A stretch of DNA of 64,000 nucleotides from CAZPXZ01 sp965219495 (GTDB lineage Bacteria > Pseudomonadota > Alphaproteobacteria > Rhodobacterales > CAZPXZ01): NCBI GenBank assembly GCA_965219495.1, contig OZ244777.1:4340001-4404000 (forward strand). The letters run 5' to 3'. Within the stretch, counting starts at the first letter, position 1; every line of letters starts with the position of its first letter. Positions 45,089-54,917 of this stretch are shown piece after piece. The notes under the pieces were generated by a model. The model was not told the DNA's origin, did not search any database, and saw nothing but the letters and a program-made list of their open reading frames with translations. Made by a program: the position numbers and the translations under genes.

Positions 45089-47497
45089 CACTTGTATTAG
45101 CTTTTTGATGTGTCTATATGGAGGGCATGCATGTTGGTCTTCATCAGTTTCGTTCCACGACCATCGAGTGGCTGAAGGGAGCGCTCCGGGAAGAGGGTAT
45201 CACGCGGAATGTTCTGACGCATTCGTTGTGCGCGCATGAAGACTGGCGCAATCGCTGCGGGCAGTTGTGCATATCGGCGGCGGCGAAGGCGTTGCCGGTT
45301 CTTGCGTCGAAGCTTGGTCTGGCATTGCCGGCGGCGCGGTCGGCGCCGAATTTCGAGGCGGACGCGCGCAGGCGGCCGCCTTCGGCGGATTTCCCGGATC
45401 TTGCGCTTCGGGGTTCGTTGCGGGCTTGTGGCGAGCTGACGCTGGAGGCGTTGGGCGGAGATGCGGACCGTCGGCGGTGGGAGTCGATGATGGCGACGCA
45501 TCATCCGCAGGGCTGGGCGCGGGCTCCGGGCGGTCAGTTGCGGTATTGGATTCGGTCGGCGACGCATGGTTGCCTCGGCGGCATCGGGTTTTCGTCGGCG
45601 GGCTGGCATCAGCAGGCGCGCGACGCCTTCATCGGCTGGTCGCCGGATGCGCGGGCCGCCAACCTGCCGCGGGTGGTCTGTAATCAGCGGTTCTTGATTC
45701 TTCCGGGGGTGCGGGTGCACGGCCTCGCTTCCCGGGTGTTGCGAATGGCAACCGATCGGTTGGCCGAAGACTGGCAAGCGGCGTACGCGGTGCGGCCGGT
45801 GATGGCCTTCACCTATATCAGCCCCGGCCATTCCGGTCGTTGTTATCGGGCGGCGCGTTGGCGCTGCTGCCGGCAGCGCACCGAGGGACGGCGGCCGGAT
45901 TGCGCCGGCGGCGCGCCGGGGGTAAGACGAAGCGTCTGGATGAAGCCGCTGTCGGCCGGCTGGCGCGAAGCGTTGCGCCGGGCGCCGAAGCGGACGATCG
46001 GCACGGCTCCTTCCCTGTACCTGGACGCAGACACGGATTGGGCCTGCCGGGAGTATGGCCGCAGCACCCATACCGATGGCCGGGTTCGGGAGCGGATGGT
46101 GCGCATGGGCCGGGCGTGGCTGCGGCATCTCGGCGAGTCGCTTCCGGCGATCTTTCCGACCCGGGCGGAGCACAAGGCGGCCTATCGCTTGCTGTCGAAC
46201 GGCAAGGTGAGCATGGAACACATCCTGGAGCCGCACCAGGAGATGCTGGTCGATCGTTGCCGGCTGGAACCGACGGTTCTCGCCATCCAGGACACCACCA
46301 CGCTCAATTATGACGGGCTGGAGGCGACCGGCGGCCTTGCCGGGCTGGGCGGCGGCGGCAAGGGAACCTCCGGCATTCTCGCCCATACCGGCCTTGCGGT
46401 CACCCTGGCCGGACGCCCGTTGGGCCTGTTTGAATTGAACGCGTCGTTCCGCGGCGGCAAGACCGTCGACGGCATGGAAGTCGGTCCGGAAGTCAACGAG
46501 AAGGAGAGCGCCCGTTGGTTGCGCGGCCTGGACCGCGCACAGGAACTGGCCGCCGCCTGTCCCGGAACGCGGGTGGTCAATATCTGCGATCGAGAGGGGG
46601 ATTCTTGGGAACTGCTGTTCAAGGCGGCATCCGACGGCGCCAGGCTGCTGGTGCGCGCCAGCCGTTCGGCGCAGCGGCAGGTTCTCCTCGAGGACGGCCG
46701 GAAAGCGGATCTGTGGGAGCACCTCGCCGGGCAGCCGCGATTGGCGACACAGACGCTGGAACTGGCCGCGTGCGGTGGCAAGCGCACCCGCAAGAAGCGC
46801 ACCGTGCACATCGACATCCGCGCCACCGAAGTGAGGCTGGCGCCGCCGCGGACCGCCGCAGGCCAGCCGCCGGTCCGCATGCTCGCGGTGTCGGCAACCG
46901 AAACGCCCAACAGGAAGAACGCCCTGCACTGGCTGTTGCTCACCACCGAAGGCCTCGCCGGCGCGAGCGCCGAAAGCCGCCCTGAAGCGGAGGCCGCCGA
47001 GGCCGGCAATCTCGTGGAGACCGCGAAGACGGCCATCCGCTGGTATGTGCTGCGATGGACCATCGAGCTCTTCTTCAAGGCGTTGAAGACCGGCACCCGC
47101 ATCGAGGATCGCAGGCTCGACCATGCCGATGACCTGCGCAAGTGTCTCGTCTTTGACGCCATCACCGCATGCCATGTCTTCGATCTCGAACGCATGGCCC
47201 GCGACAAGCCCGACACCCCGGCCAGCGAAGTCGTCACCCAGGAGGAAATCGATGTCCCGTATGCCCTGCGCAAGGCGCAGGGCGGCGCCCGCGCGCGAGC
47301 GCCGCCGGGCCATCGGCCGGATATCCGCACCTTTGTGATCGACCTCGCAGGCATCGTTGGGTTTCACCCTCGACGACAGCAGCCCTTGCCGGGAACCCAA
47401 AAAGTCTGGCAAGCCTACGTACGCCTGAAATGGTCAACACTCACCTATCAAGCACTGAAAGGAACAAACCTGATCTGAAATCCATATACATGAGTGG
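45089..47497 (+). mobile_element. IS with DruA-Tn5-type transposase (copy 2), approximate ends
   Basis: Weakly matching ends ACTTGTATTAGCTTTTTGAT (from 45089) and, inverted, ACTCATGTATATGGATTTCA (from 47497) mark the probable limits. The right end cuts an integrase gene at about 47507. No clear target duplication is visible. Confidence 0.45.
45118..47478 (+). CDS. DruA (DUF4338)-Tn5/IS4-type transposase fusion, second type
   Basis: This 786-residue protein has the same two-part plan as that at 26437 but a quite different sequence. The DruA part (about 95-260) shows GGQLRYWIRSATHGCLGGIG, DAFIGWSPDARAANLPRVVC, NQRFLILPGVRVHGLASRVL and CYRAARW. The transposase part has the Tn5-like N-terminal DNA-binding region (LGESLPAIFPTRAEHKAAYR) and the DDE residues in AIQDTTTLNYD, NICDREGDSWELL and YVLRWTIELFFKALKTG. 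The DruA segment is the most divergent of the four here (its ETF motif reads AFTYISPG). The frame is intact. Confidence 0.82.
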   Translation: MEGMHVGLHQFRSTTIEWLKGALREEGITRNVLTHSLCAHEDWRNRCGQLCISAAAKALPVLASKLGLALPAARSAPNFEADARRRPPSADFPDLALRGSLRACGELTLEALGGDADRRRWESMMATHHPQGWARAPGGQLRYWIRSATHGCLGGIGFSSAGWHQQARDAFIGWSPDARAANLPRVVCNQRFLILPGVRVHGLASRVLRMATDRLAEDWQAAYAVRPVMAFTYISPGHSGRCYRAARWRCCRQRTEGRRPDCAGGAPGVRRSVWMKPLSAGWREALRRAPKRTIGTAPSLYLDADTDWACREYGRSTHTDGRVRERMVRMGRAWLRHLGESLPAIFPTRAEHKAAYRLLSNGKVSMEHILEPHQEMLVDRCRLEPTVLAIQDTTTLNYDGLEATGGLAGLGGGGKGTSGILAHTGLAVTLAGRPLGLFELNASFRGGKTVDGMEVGPEVNEKESARWLRGLDRAQELAAACPGTRVVNICDREGDSWELLFKAASDGARLLVRASRSAQRQVLLEDGRKADLWEHLAGQPRLATQTLELAACGGKRTRKKRTVHIDIRATEVRLAPPRTAAGQPPVRMLAVSATETPNRKNALHWLLLTTEGLAGASAESRPEAEAAEAGNLVETAKTAIRWYVLRWTIELFFKALKTGTRIEDRRLDHADDLRKCLVFDAITACHVFDLERMARDKPDTPASEVVTQEEIDVPYALRKAQGGARARAPPGHRPDIRTFVIDLAGIVGFHPRRQQPLPGTQKVWQAYVRLKWSTLTYQALKGTNLI

Positions 47498-47506
47498 GGT
47501 GTTGCA

Positions 47507-47670
47507 AGGCCCGGCGCCCGCGCGTGGACCACATTGACCTTGCGCCCGCTGGCATGGACCCGCACACCGAACCCGGTGAGATCGCGGTCGTAGAACACCC
47601 GGTCTCCGCGTTCGACCGCGAGCGCCTCGACCACGCGCCTGCTCAGCCTGAGAGTGCTCCTTCGAGGCAT
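47507..47670 (-). pseudogene. Tyrosine integrase, N-terminal fragment
   Basis: From ATG 47670 the minus strand reads MPRRSTLRLSRRVVEALAVE, DRVFYDRDLTGFGVRVHASG, and RKVNVVHARAPG, then meets the IS end. This is the Arm-type DNA-binding domain of integrases like that at 20531. Confidence 0.75.
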
Positions 47671-47910
47671 GCGCCGCTCTCCCATCCCCCCCGTGACCGA
47701 ACGGAACGCCGCCCGGGGTTCCGCCGCCGACCCGTCCGGGCACCGGGAATTCCGTGAACACCCAGATACCAAACGGTGTGCAATGCCAGTGTATGAGAGT
47801 CCATCCGTGACGCGAATGCAAGCCATAGTTGGCCTTTCTCAAACATCGTAACCTATTGTGAATGATAGTATTTGACTACTCGTTGTAGCCCGGAGACATC
47901 CGAACCTATC

Positions 47911-48117
47911 ACTCCTTCAGGTTTCCATGATCTACGACACAGCTTTGCCTCAAGGGCATTGGCGCTCGGCGAAGGGCTTCCGATGATCGGAAAACTGCTC
48001 GGTCACGCGCAGGTGCAGACAACCGCCCGGTACGCGCATCTGGCCCGAGACACCGTGAAGGACTCGGCTGCCCGAATCGGTGACAGCATCGACAGCGACC
48101 TGGATACCGTGTCATAG
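47911..48117 (+). pseudogene. Tyrosine integrase, C-terminal fragment
   Basis: The plus strand reads FHDLRHSFASRALALGEGLP, MIGKLLGHAQVQTTARYAHL and ARDTVKDSAARIGDSID before the stop. It carries the last catalytic His and Tyr and is closely similar to the intact integrase at 20531. It is on the strand opposite to the N-terminal fragment at 47507, so the two do not form one gene without an inversion. Confidence 0.8.
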
Positions 48118-48169
48118 GGCAGCGGATCAATCAGCCTCGATGCTCTCCGAATACGTACACTGGCAGAAC

Positions 48170-48208
48170 ACTGGCGCTCGGCGAGGGTCTGACGATGATC
48201 GGGAAGCT
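48170..48208 (+). pseudogene. Short repeat of integrase C-terminal sequence
   Basis: LALGEGLTMIGKL is encoded again here, a second 39-bp copy of part of the integrase sequence, followed by unrelated DNA. It suggests repeated use of this site. Confidence 0.5.
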
Positions 48209-48464
48209 CCCGGCCGCCCCCCCTACATTACGTCCGAAGCCCGTAGCCAGACCGTGTGAAAAGTCCAAGTCGTGGGTCGCTGCTCCGGCAGCATCGAGTC
48301 GCGAGCTCTGCGAGCATGCGACGGCGGCGCCGATAAGTCGGCGCGTCGGCCGTGCCCGTCACGTGAGGGACTGTCGTCGAGGCGCTGCACTGGATGCAGG
48401 ACATGCTTTGCCGGGACGGCGAACCGGCAACCCGCTGCTACAGGTTCAATCGCGGAAGCTCTTT
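48209..48464. other. No gene seen
   Basis: About 255 bp downstream of the HipA-fusion gene; no hairpin with a T-run was found. Confidence 0.35.
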
Positions 48465-50351
48465 TCAAGACAGGGTTTCCATCAGTGCGGCTGATCGTTC
48501 TGCGACAATACCGATCACCCTGTCTCGCATCGTGCTCGCCGCTCCCCACCCCTGCGCAAAATCGGGCAGGTCTAAAGTGCCTGCGCGTCGGGAAAGCCGT
48601 GCGGTCAGGTCCGCCAATGCGATTTCGGCTTCGGCGCTCGGCAGCCCGATTGTTCGCGCCAGCATGAGAAAATCCTGGCGACGCAGTCGGTCATCCTTGC
48701 CGTTGAGCTTCAGGGCCATGCGATCGCCGGCTAGACCGGGAAAGACGCGGGTCGTAACCGCGTCATAGAGCGGTGCAAACCGGACCGATGCAAATGCCTT
48801 CGCTCCGGCTTCGGCCGTCTTGAGGATCGCGAGATTTTTCAGGTGCATGTCGCCATCACCGATAAGCCAGGCGAGGACGGCACGACGAAACAGAATACTG
48901 AGATCCGAGGCCGGATCAGTCGATAGCGGTCGGAGACCCTTGGCTATGCGTTCAATTGTGCTGTCATACTTAGCCGAGGCAGGCAGGTCCAGGATCGAAC
49001 AAAAGTCTTCCAGCGCAAGACGACGCTGGTCTTCCACGCCGCGCCGGATGTCGAAACGCTCAACCAGCAACGCCGGCGGCATGTCATCGGGCATCTCGAT
49101 CAATGCAGCCACTGGTACTTCGAAGCCACCGGCGCGGCCCAATTCGAGGCAAAGCCATTCGACGACCGGCAATGTCTCGAACCCGGCAGTTCCGGCGGGT
49201 TTGAGGATGTGCGTGAACGGACGGTCTACGGCAGGCACCAGAGCCCCGTCGGCAAGGAGACTCATCGGCGCCTTGATCTGGACGCCCGACAGGCGCGGTG
49301 TCTCGACCTGCGCGAAGAGTTGAGCGAGCTTTCGCTCGAAAGTCTCCTCAATGTCTCCGCGCTCCGGTCCTGCGTAGCGTCCGGTGAAGCGGCCCCCCTC
49401 AAAGAACGCGGCGAGCGGTGTCAAAAGGATATCCGCTGGTAACGTCGCCAGTTCGTCACGGCTCCGGGCGATCGCGATGTTGGACAGGTAGCGTCGTCCG
49501 CCCCGTAGTACATCGCGTTCGTCGCGTTCCTCAAGGACTTGGGCAAGCCAACCTTCGGGCAGGAGCGATTCGATGAAGGGCGGGAGCTTTCCCGGCGTGG
49601 TTTCCCGCACGAGCGCCGGCCCGCCGCGCCTCCGGGGTTTCCAGCGCCATTCGAAACCGTCATGTGTCAGGTGGCCGAGCAGCTCGCCGTGCCAGGAAAC
49701 CAGAAGATCAAGGGCCGCCTTGTTTGCCGGCACCGTGGCCGCGCCGGGTTGTTGCAGGAAGAAACGTTCCGCACGTTCGCCTTCCCGATACCACTCATTC
49801 TTCCTCGCCAACGCCCAAACGGAATCTGCCGCAACCTGCGGCGAACCGTATTCCTCGACCAGACGTGCGGCCATCCGATTGCGCATCTGAGGCGTGATTG
49901 CACTGGCGTGCTCGCTTCTCAGTCGAAAGGCCTCCAGAAACCGCTGACGCGGCGAGGACACGTCGACGCGCAACTCACCCAGATCGTCCCCGATCACGGC
50001 ACTGGCCGTCGATGGGTTGTGCGGGGCTGTGTTCTGGATTATCTCGAGTGTGCGAATGCGTGTACGTTGATTGCGCCGGCCGCTGATAAACAGCCGTCCG
50101 TCCGGCGCGGGCCCTAGCAGAATCGCGCTCGCTGACGATAAGTAGGCATTAGGGTAAAGATATCGTGCGATACGCACGGCGTGACCGAGGACCACGGCTT
50201 CGGCGTCGCTCTCGCTCTCGACATAGACCCCGCGGACAAGCTGAATCAGCGCCCCCGCTTGTGCGCAATGGTACGCCCGCTTTGCATCGATGGTTTCGCC
50301 CACTAGGTGCAGCATTGTGAATATCCCGTATCTGAGATGCGAGATATTCAT
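48465..50351 (-). CDS. AbiEi-like winged helix fused to a HipA-type kinase
   Basis: The 628-residue protein has an N-terminal AbiEi-type DNA-binding part (about 15-200; GETIDAKRAYHCAQAGALIQ, LVRGVYVESE, AYLSSASAILLGP). A HipA kinase follows: LLGHLTHDG, LPPFIESLLPEGW, RYAGP, LSGVQIKAPMSL, THILKPAGTAGF, the catalytic loop WLIGDGDMHLKNLAI, and metal-binding APLYDAVTT. HipA kinases phosphorylate tRNA synthetases or similar targets and are usually held by a separate HipB. Here the regulator seems to be in the same chain. ATG 50315 is an alternative start that would leave the palindrome 50319-50349 wholly upstream. Confidence 0.85.
   Translation of the reverse strand: MNISHLRYGIFTMLHLVGETIDAKRAYHCAQAGALIQLVRGVYVESESDAEAVVLGHAVRIARYLYPNAYLSSASAILLGPAPDGRLFISGRRNQRTRIRTLEIIQNTAPHNPSTASAVIGDDLGELRVDVSSPRQRFLEAFRLRSEHASAITPQMRNRMAARLVEEYGSPQVAADSVWALARKNEWYREGERAERFFLQQPGAATVPANKAALDLLVSWHGELLGHLTHDGFEWRWKPRRRGGPALVRETTPGKLPPFIESLLPEGWLAQVLEERDERDVLRGGRRYLSNIAIARSRDELATLPADILLTPLAAFFEGGRFTGRYAGPERGDIEETFERKLAQLFAQVETPRLSGVQIKAPMSLLADGALVPAVDRPFTHILKPAGTAGFETLPVVEWLCLELGRAGGFEVPVAALIEMPDDMPPALLVERFDIRRGVEDQRRLALEDFCSILDLPASAKYDSTIERIAKGLRPLSTDPASDLSILFRRAVLAWLIGDGDMHLKNLAILKTAEAGAKAFASVRFAPLYDAVTTRVFPGLAGDRMALKLNGKDDRLRRQDFLMLARTIGLPSAEAEIALADLTARLSRRAGTLDLPDFAQGWGAASTMRDRVIGIVAERSAALMETLS
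50319..50349. promoter_or_regulatory. Palindrome at the start of the HipA-fusion gene
   Basis: GAATATC (50319-50325) and GATATTC (50343-50349) are perfect inverted arms, and the centre ATCT-G-AGAT is itself a palindrome. The site lies over the first codons, or just upstream if translation starts at 50315. It is a likely self-operator. Confidence 0.5.
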
Positions 50352-50419
50352 ACCCTTTTTCTAAGGTGTCAAGAACTTTCTCGCATTGCAGATGCGTGAT
50401 AATGACATCGCCTTGGCCG

Positions 50420-50630
50420 CAGGCCCTTTCGGCGGTAGCGAGTTCCGAGCGGTGCTCCGTGCGAACACAGCGCGCGGCCGCTCTCCGGCGCCCGGCCCAC
50501 GGTGAGCTTGAAGAGGGGATCGGCGCGCAGCGGGTCGCAGTCGCCAGCATCTTCATATCCGCACGCGATCGCGAACATGCGGAAGCGCTACATCGCCGAC
50601 AGCGTGTGCACCACCCGTTCCGGATCGCGC
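50420..50630 (-). pseudogene. IS1380-type transposase fragment
   Basis: The minus strand reads PERVVHTLSAM, a stop, then RFRMFAIACGYEDAGDCDPL and FKLTVGRAPESGRALCS. This is the N-terminal domain of IS1380-type transposases. It is cut at both ends and contains an in-frame stop. Confidence 0.65.
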
Positions 50631-50632
50631 CA

Positions 50633-51623
50633 GTCATCGCTTCTCTCGACCCCGAGGAGGTTGAGGCGGCATTGCAGCGGTACACGACGCCGCGGCTGCA
50701 ACTCGCGCGCGCCATCGCCATCGACGGCAAGCGCATTCGCGGCGCGAACCGCAATGGAGACGGGCACTTCGAGACCGCGACCCTGGTCGAACACGCGACC
50801 CGGATGCCGGTTGCGACTCTCAACTATCACGACGACGGCGGCGAGATCGCGGCCGTGCGGACGTTGCTCGAACAGGTGCCGGTGGAGGGCCGGGTGATCA
50901 CCCTTGACGCGCTGCACACCACCCGCGACACCGCCCGCGCCATCGTCGAAACCCATCGCGCCGACTATCTGATGAGCGTCAAGGACAACGCTCCGGAAAC
51001 CCGCAAGGCTCTCGAAACGGTCGACTGGGAGCGCGCCGCGAGCGGCCGGTTCGAGGAGAAGATCGACAAGGCGCACGGCCGCATCGAGCAACGCCGCATC
51101 GAGGTGCTGACGCCGCTGCCGCGCCTGATCAACTACCCGCACGTCGCGCAGATATTCCGCGTCACCCGCGAACGCACCGACGCAAGGCGCAACGGAACCG
51201 GGAAACCAGCACAAGACCCCGTTCGAAAGCTTCGCTTCCGCGACCCGGCACTTCGCGCTGCAGCGCCGGGACGCGCTCACAGCGTTGCTATTGCCCTGAA
51301 CCCGGCCTTCCCCGCCTCCCGGCCGGGGGAACCCGCCAGAGCGCCCCGAAGAAGCCCGCCGCCGCGTAAATCGGCGCCCTTCGCTGCGCCCCTCGATCCC
51401 GCAAACCGCGCGAAGGAATCACCGGCGGCAGCGCTCCGGGGCGAACACCGATTACGATCGAGCGGAAACTCGGCACGGCGACGCACCGAAGCCAAAACGG
51501 GACAGATCAACTCCGCAGCAAGACCTCGAACGGCGCCCAAGCCGTTCAGATTCACGCCAGCGTTGCGAATTCTCTCAAATCTGTCCGCAATTCACAAGAA
51601 TTTCAAAGCGTGGGATACTCCTG
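50633..51623 (+). pseudogene. Truncated DruA-ISAs1 element
   Basis: From 50633 the sequence is nearly identical to 55845-56410 of the intact DruA-ISAs1 element, so the DruA half is missing. About 230 bp are deleted at 51208 (removing the catalytic-Glu region), and the right end matches 59263-59558, ending GATACTCCTG at 51623. The right end truncates the AddB-like gene. Because it lacks the IS4-type insertion, it shows the uninterrupted form of that part of the element. Confidence 0.85.
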
Positions 51624-52464
51624 CCCGAGTCGCCGTCACCTTGACGTCATGGGCGAAATGCAGATCGAGATTCATGTCCGCGCGCAAGGCCAGGAAATGA
51701 TCGTCATATTCGGCCGGCATCGTCGCCGCGATGGTGATGTCTTCGGGTTCGGCTTGTCCCGACGCCAGCAACTCACGCGCCCAGCGCATGGCCTCAATGG
51801 CCTCGTGGTAAGCGGTGGACGCGCTCACGACGCCGATCTCGGGAGCCAGTGGCTCGGCCCGGTCGATGGCGACAGCGCTGCCTTCAAGCCAAGCCGGGAT
51901 GGACCGGGATCCTGCGATCCATCGGACCGGTATGTTCTCGGCGAGGGCACGCAAGAGAGGCCGCCAGCACGGAGACAGCTCGGTGATTCCTACGATCTCG
52001 ACCAATCCCAGCAGCGCCGGCGCGAGTTCGAGGCGCGGCATGGAGGCGGCGACCAGGTCCGAGGGACGCATCATGGAGGCCGGGAGGCGTTCGAGAACCG
52101 CTTCTTCCAGACGAGCAACGGACAGGATGCGCGGATGTTCGCCGGCGCGGCCCGCCAGATCGAGGGCGGCGCGCCATGCCTAGTGGAGCGTGTCTGCCGC
52201 TGCGTCGACCATACCGGGGAGATCCTTGATGCTGTCCAGCTCGCCGAGCTCGGTCTCGGGAAGAGCCTGCTGGATCGCGGCGCGAAGACTCTCATTGTCG
52301 ATGGGACACGAAAATCCGCCAGCCAGCCTCGCGGCCAGATGCTCGAATGTCATCACCTGAAGACCGTGCAGGCGATCGCGGGCGGCGCGCAGCCGGACCT
52401 CGCGCATGGCCAATCTGCCATGGGCAACAACGGTTTTGCGGCGAGGATTCTCGAAAGGCGCCAT
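51624..52464 (-). pseudogene. AddB-like nuclease/helicase-type protein, nonsense mutation and IS truncation
   Basis: From ATG 52464 the minus strand reads MAPFENPRRKTVVAHGRLAM, LQVMTFEHLAARLAGGFSCP, then a TAG at 52180-52182. The same frame continues with RILSVARLEEAVLERLPASM, PRLELAPALLGLVEIVGITE and RADMNLDLHFAHDVKVTATR until the ISAs1 end. This pattern fits large PD-(D/E)XK/AddB-like proteins, with the C-terminal nuclease lost. The single TAG with an unbroken frame afterwards suggests a recent loss. Confidence 0.6.
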
Positions 52465-52521
52465 TGAGTACCTGTTCCTCCGTGTGCGGCCGGGAAGCAA
52501 CTTGGGTAGCGGAGTTTCGCC

Positions 52522-53029
52522 CTAGTCTTCGGTTCTGATCAGATCGAAATATCGCTCAATGTTGGCGTCGTCCCCCTGCCCGGCGACAACCTGACAGTAG
52601 TAGCAGTCAGTGGGATGGGGATCGGCACACTTATTCACTGTACCGAGATGGGCGCGGTATTCGAGATGTGGATACGGCGGGCGCAATCCCGTTACGCCTA
52701 CCATCAATTCAGTCATGCCGAGCGAGGCAACCACACCGTTGATCGGAGAAACTGAGGGACCGGTTTCGCCGAGGACATTGCGATGGACACCATAGACGCG
52801 GGCCTCGTTTTCGAGGATTTCGTCGGTGGACAGGAAGGCGCGCACGTCCTCGCGGGTCAGGACTTCGCGGCAGTGCAGGCAAAAGCCGTTGTTCCAGACG
52901 ACAGTGACGCGGCCGCCATAGATACCGGGTTCGGGCACGTCGGAGGCGAGATCGAAGAGCGGCTTGCGGTAGGCAAGACACGCCTCGTTCAATACGAATC
53001 TGATGCCGTCATGATCGACGCAGCCGCTC
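52522..53029 (-). pseudogene. ThiF-family (E1-like) protein, C-terminal part only
   Basis: The frame enters from the IS21 element at 53030 and reads GIRFVLNEACLAYRKPLFDL, then FCLHCREV, PSVSPINGVVASLGMTELMV and CYYCQVVAGQG. The two CxxC pairs bind zinc in E1-like enzymes and VSPINGVVASLGMTE is the typical C-terminal helix region. The N-terminal adenylation half was removed by IS21 element 2. It lies 57 bp upstream of the AddB-like gene on the same strand, so the two were probably one defence-type operon. Confidence 0.75.
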
Positions 53030-53172
53030 TGTAACGCGACAATTACGATGCCGCATGGTGTTGGCCAGTGGCTGATTGCTGATTCGGTGGTTTCACGGGT
53101 TTGATTTATTGCCGGGTTGCGGGTCTCTGGCGCGGCGCCAAGGTATTGGCTTTTCTGATCAAGGAGAGGCCG

Positions 53173-54585
53173 ATGCCCGGGAAGCACATCAACCAGAGAC
53201 ACGTGGAGATTTTCATGGGTTCGCGCGAAGAGGGCAAGTCGGTTCGCCAGGCGAGTGCGGCTGCGGGGATTTCGGAACGGACGGGGCGGCGGGTCGATTC
53301 CGGGGAATGGGTGGCGCGGTCGGCACGGCTCGAGCGCTGGTGGCGGACGCGTGCGGACCCGCTTGCGGGGGTTTGGGAGCGGGAAGTGGAGCCTTTGCTT
53401 CGGGAGGATGCGGAGCTTCGGGCGTACAGTCTTTGGGAGCATGCCCTCGATCAGGGGTGGATTTCGGACGATCGCCAGAAGCGGACGTTTGAGCGCCGGG
53501 TGCGGGCGTGGAAGGCGGAACACGGACCAGACCGGGAGGTGATTTTCCGGCAGGACGAGCTGCTGCCGGGGGAGTTGTGCTGTTCGGATTTCTTTTCCGG
53601 CAACCGCTTGGAGGTGACGATCCGGGGGGCGCGGTTCCCGCATATCTTGCATCATTTCTGCGCGGCGTGGTCGGGCTGGCAGTCGGCGCTGGTGGTTCCG
53701 GGTTCGGGCGAGAGCTTTGCGGCGCTGCATGCCGGGCTGGAGAAGGCGCTGCGGGGCCTTGGGGGGAGTTGCCGGCGGCATCGGACGGACAGCCTTTCGG
53801 CAGCGTTTCGGAACGTTTTGCGGGAAGCACGGAAGGACGTAGCTTCACGCTATCAGGCACTTCCGCGATCGCCTGGACCAGGCATTGCGGCTGCGGGGCG
53901 CCGGGACTTCGCCAGCATCGCGGCGTACAGGGCGTTTGTGGACCGGGAAATGGAACGCCGCAACCGGCGGGTTGCGGCGCGGCTTGCGGAGGAGCGGCCG
54001 CATCTTTCGGCGCTGCCGCGGGATTGTCTGGATGCGGGAACGGAGGTGGATCTGCGGGTGCCGCGGACCGCGATGCTGCACCTGGGGAAGAAATATTACA
54101 CGGTTCCCTCGCGGCTGATCGGGCACCGGGTGCGGGTGCGGATGACCGCCTTTGGCTACGCGGTCTATCTCGGCACGAAGCGGGTGTGCGAGCTGCCGTG
54201 GGCGGAACCGGGGCAGCGGTTCCGGGTGAACCTGCGGCACGTGCTGTCTTCGCTGCGGGCGAAGCCGGGTGCGTTCCGCCGCTGGGTGGCGCGGGACGAC
54301 CTGTTCCCGCGGACGGTCTACCGCCGGGTGTGGGAGGCGCTTTCCGCGCGGCGCCCGGAGCGGGAGGCGGACCGGACCATGGTGGGGATTCTGAGCCTGG
54401 CGGTGGAGCGCAACTGCGTCGACGCGCTGGCCCGGAGCCTGGAGGCGCGGCTGGACGAAGGCGAGTTGCCGGACCTCGCGGCGCTGGAAGAAGAGTTCCG
54501 TCCGCGGAGCGCGTCGCTCCCCGCCATCTCCGTCGCGGCGCCCAGCGTGGCTGGCCTCGACGAACTGCTGGGAGCGGCGCCATGA
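53173..54585 (+). pseudogene. IstA transposase of IS21 element 2, catalytic Glu region deleted
   Basis: The frame is open (470 codons) but, compared with the 499-residue IstA of element 1, about 90 bp after ASRYQAL are deleted. A one-base change 50 bp on restores the frame. The lost part includes GRPQENGSIEARH with the catalytic Glu; the residues RSPGPGIAAAGR are read from another frame. The protein should be inactive although no stop codon betrays it. Confidence 0.8.
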
Positions 54586-54917
54586 GCGGCCGGAAACTGG
54601 CCACGGATCTGCCGCTGCTGCCCGGCCTGCTGCAGGCGCTGCGGCTGCCGGCCTTCGCTGCGCACTGGCAGGCGATCGGCGAACGGGCGATCGAGGAAGG
54701 TTGGCATCCGGCGCAATACCTCGGCCGGCTGGCGGAACAGGAACTGCTGGACCGCGAGCAGCGCCGGCTGAAGCGCTACCTCGCGGAATCGAAGCTGCCG
54801 CCGGGAAAGACCCCAGGGTGATCCCACGCTACGAGTTTGCGACGTTTCGCCCCTGTATTGATCGACGGTTGGATTTGTTGCTGGCTTTTTCACGCCGATT
54901 GGTGTACTGATGAGCGC

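Noticed and set aside
45097..47412. 771-codon open frame on the minus strand
   Set aside because: Antisense shadow of the DruA-Tn5-type transposase at 45118; due to high GC and codon bias.
7541..52182. Amber (TAG) recoding
   Set aside because: Three nonsense codons in pseudogenes are TAG, but apparently real genes (for example the HEPN gene) also end in TAG, so readthrough is not supported.
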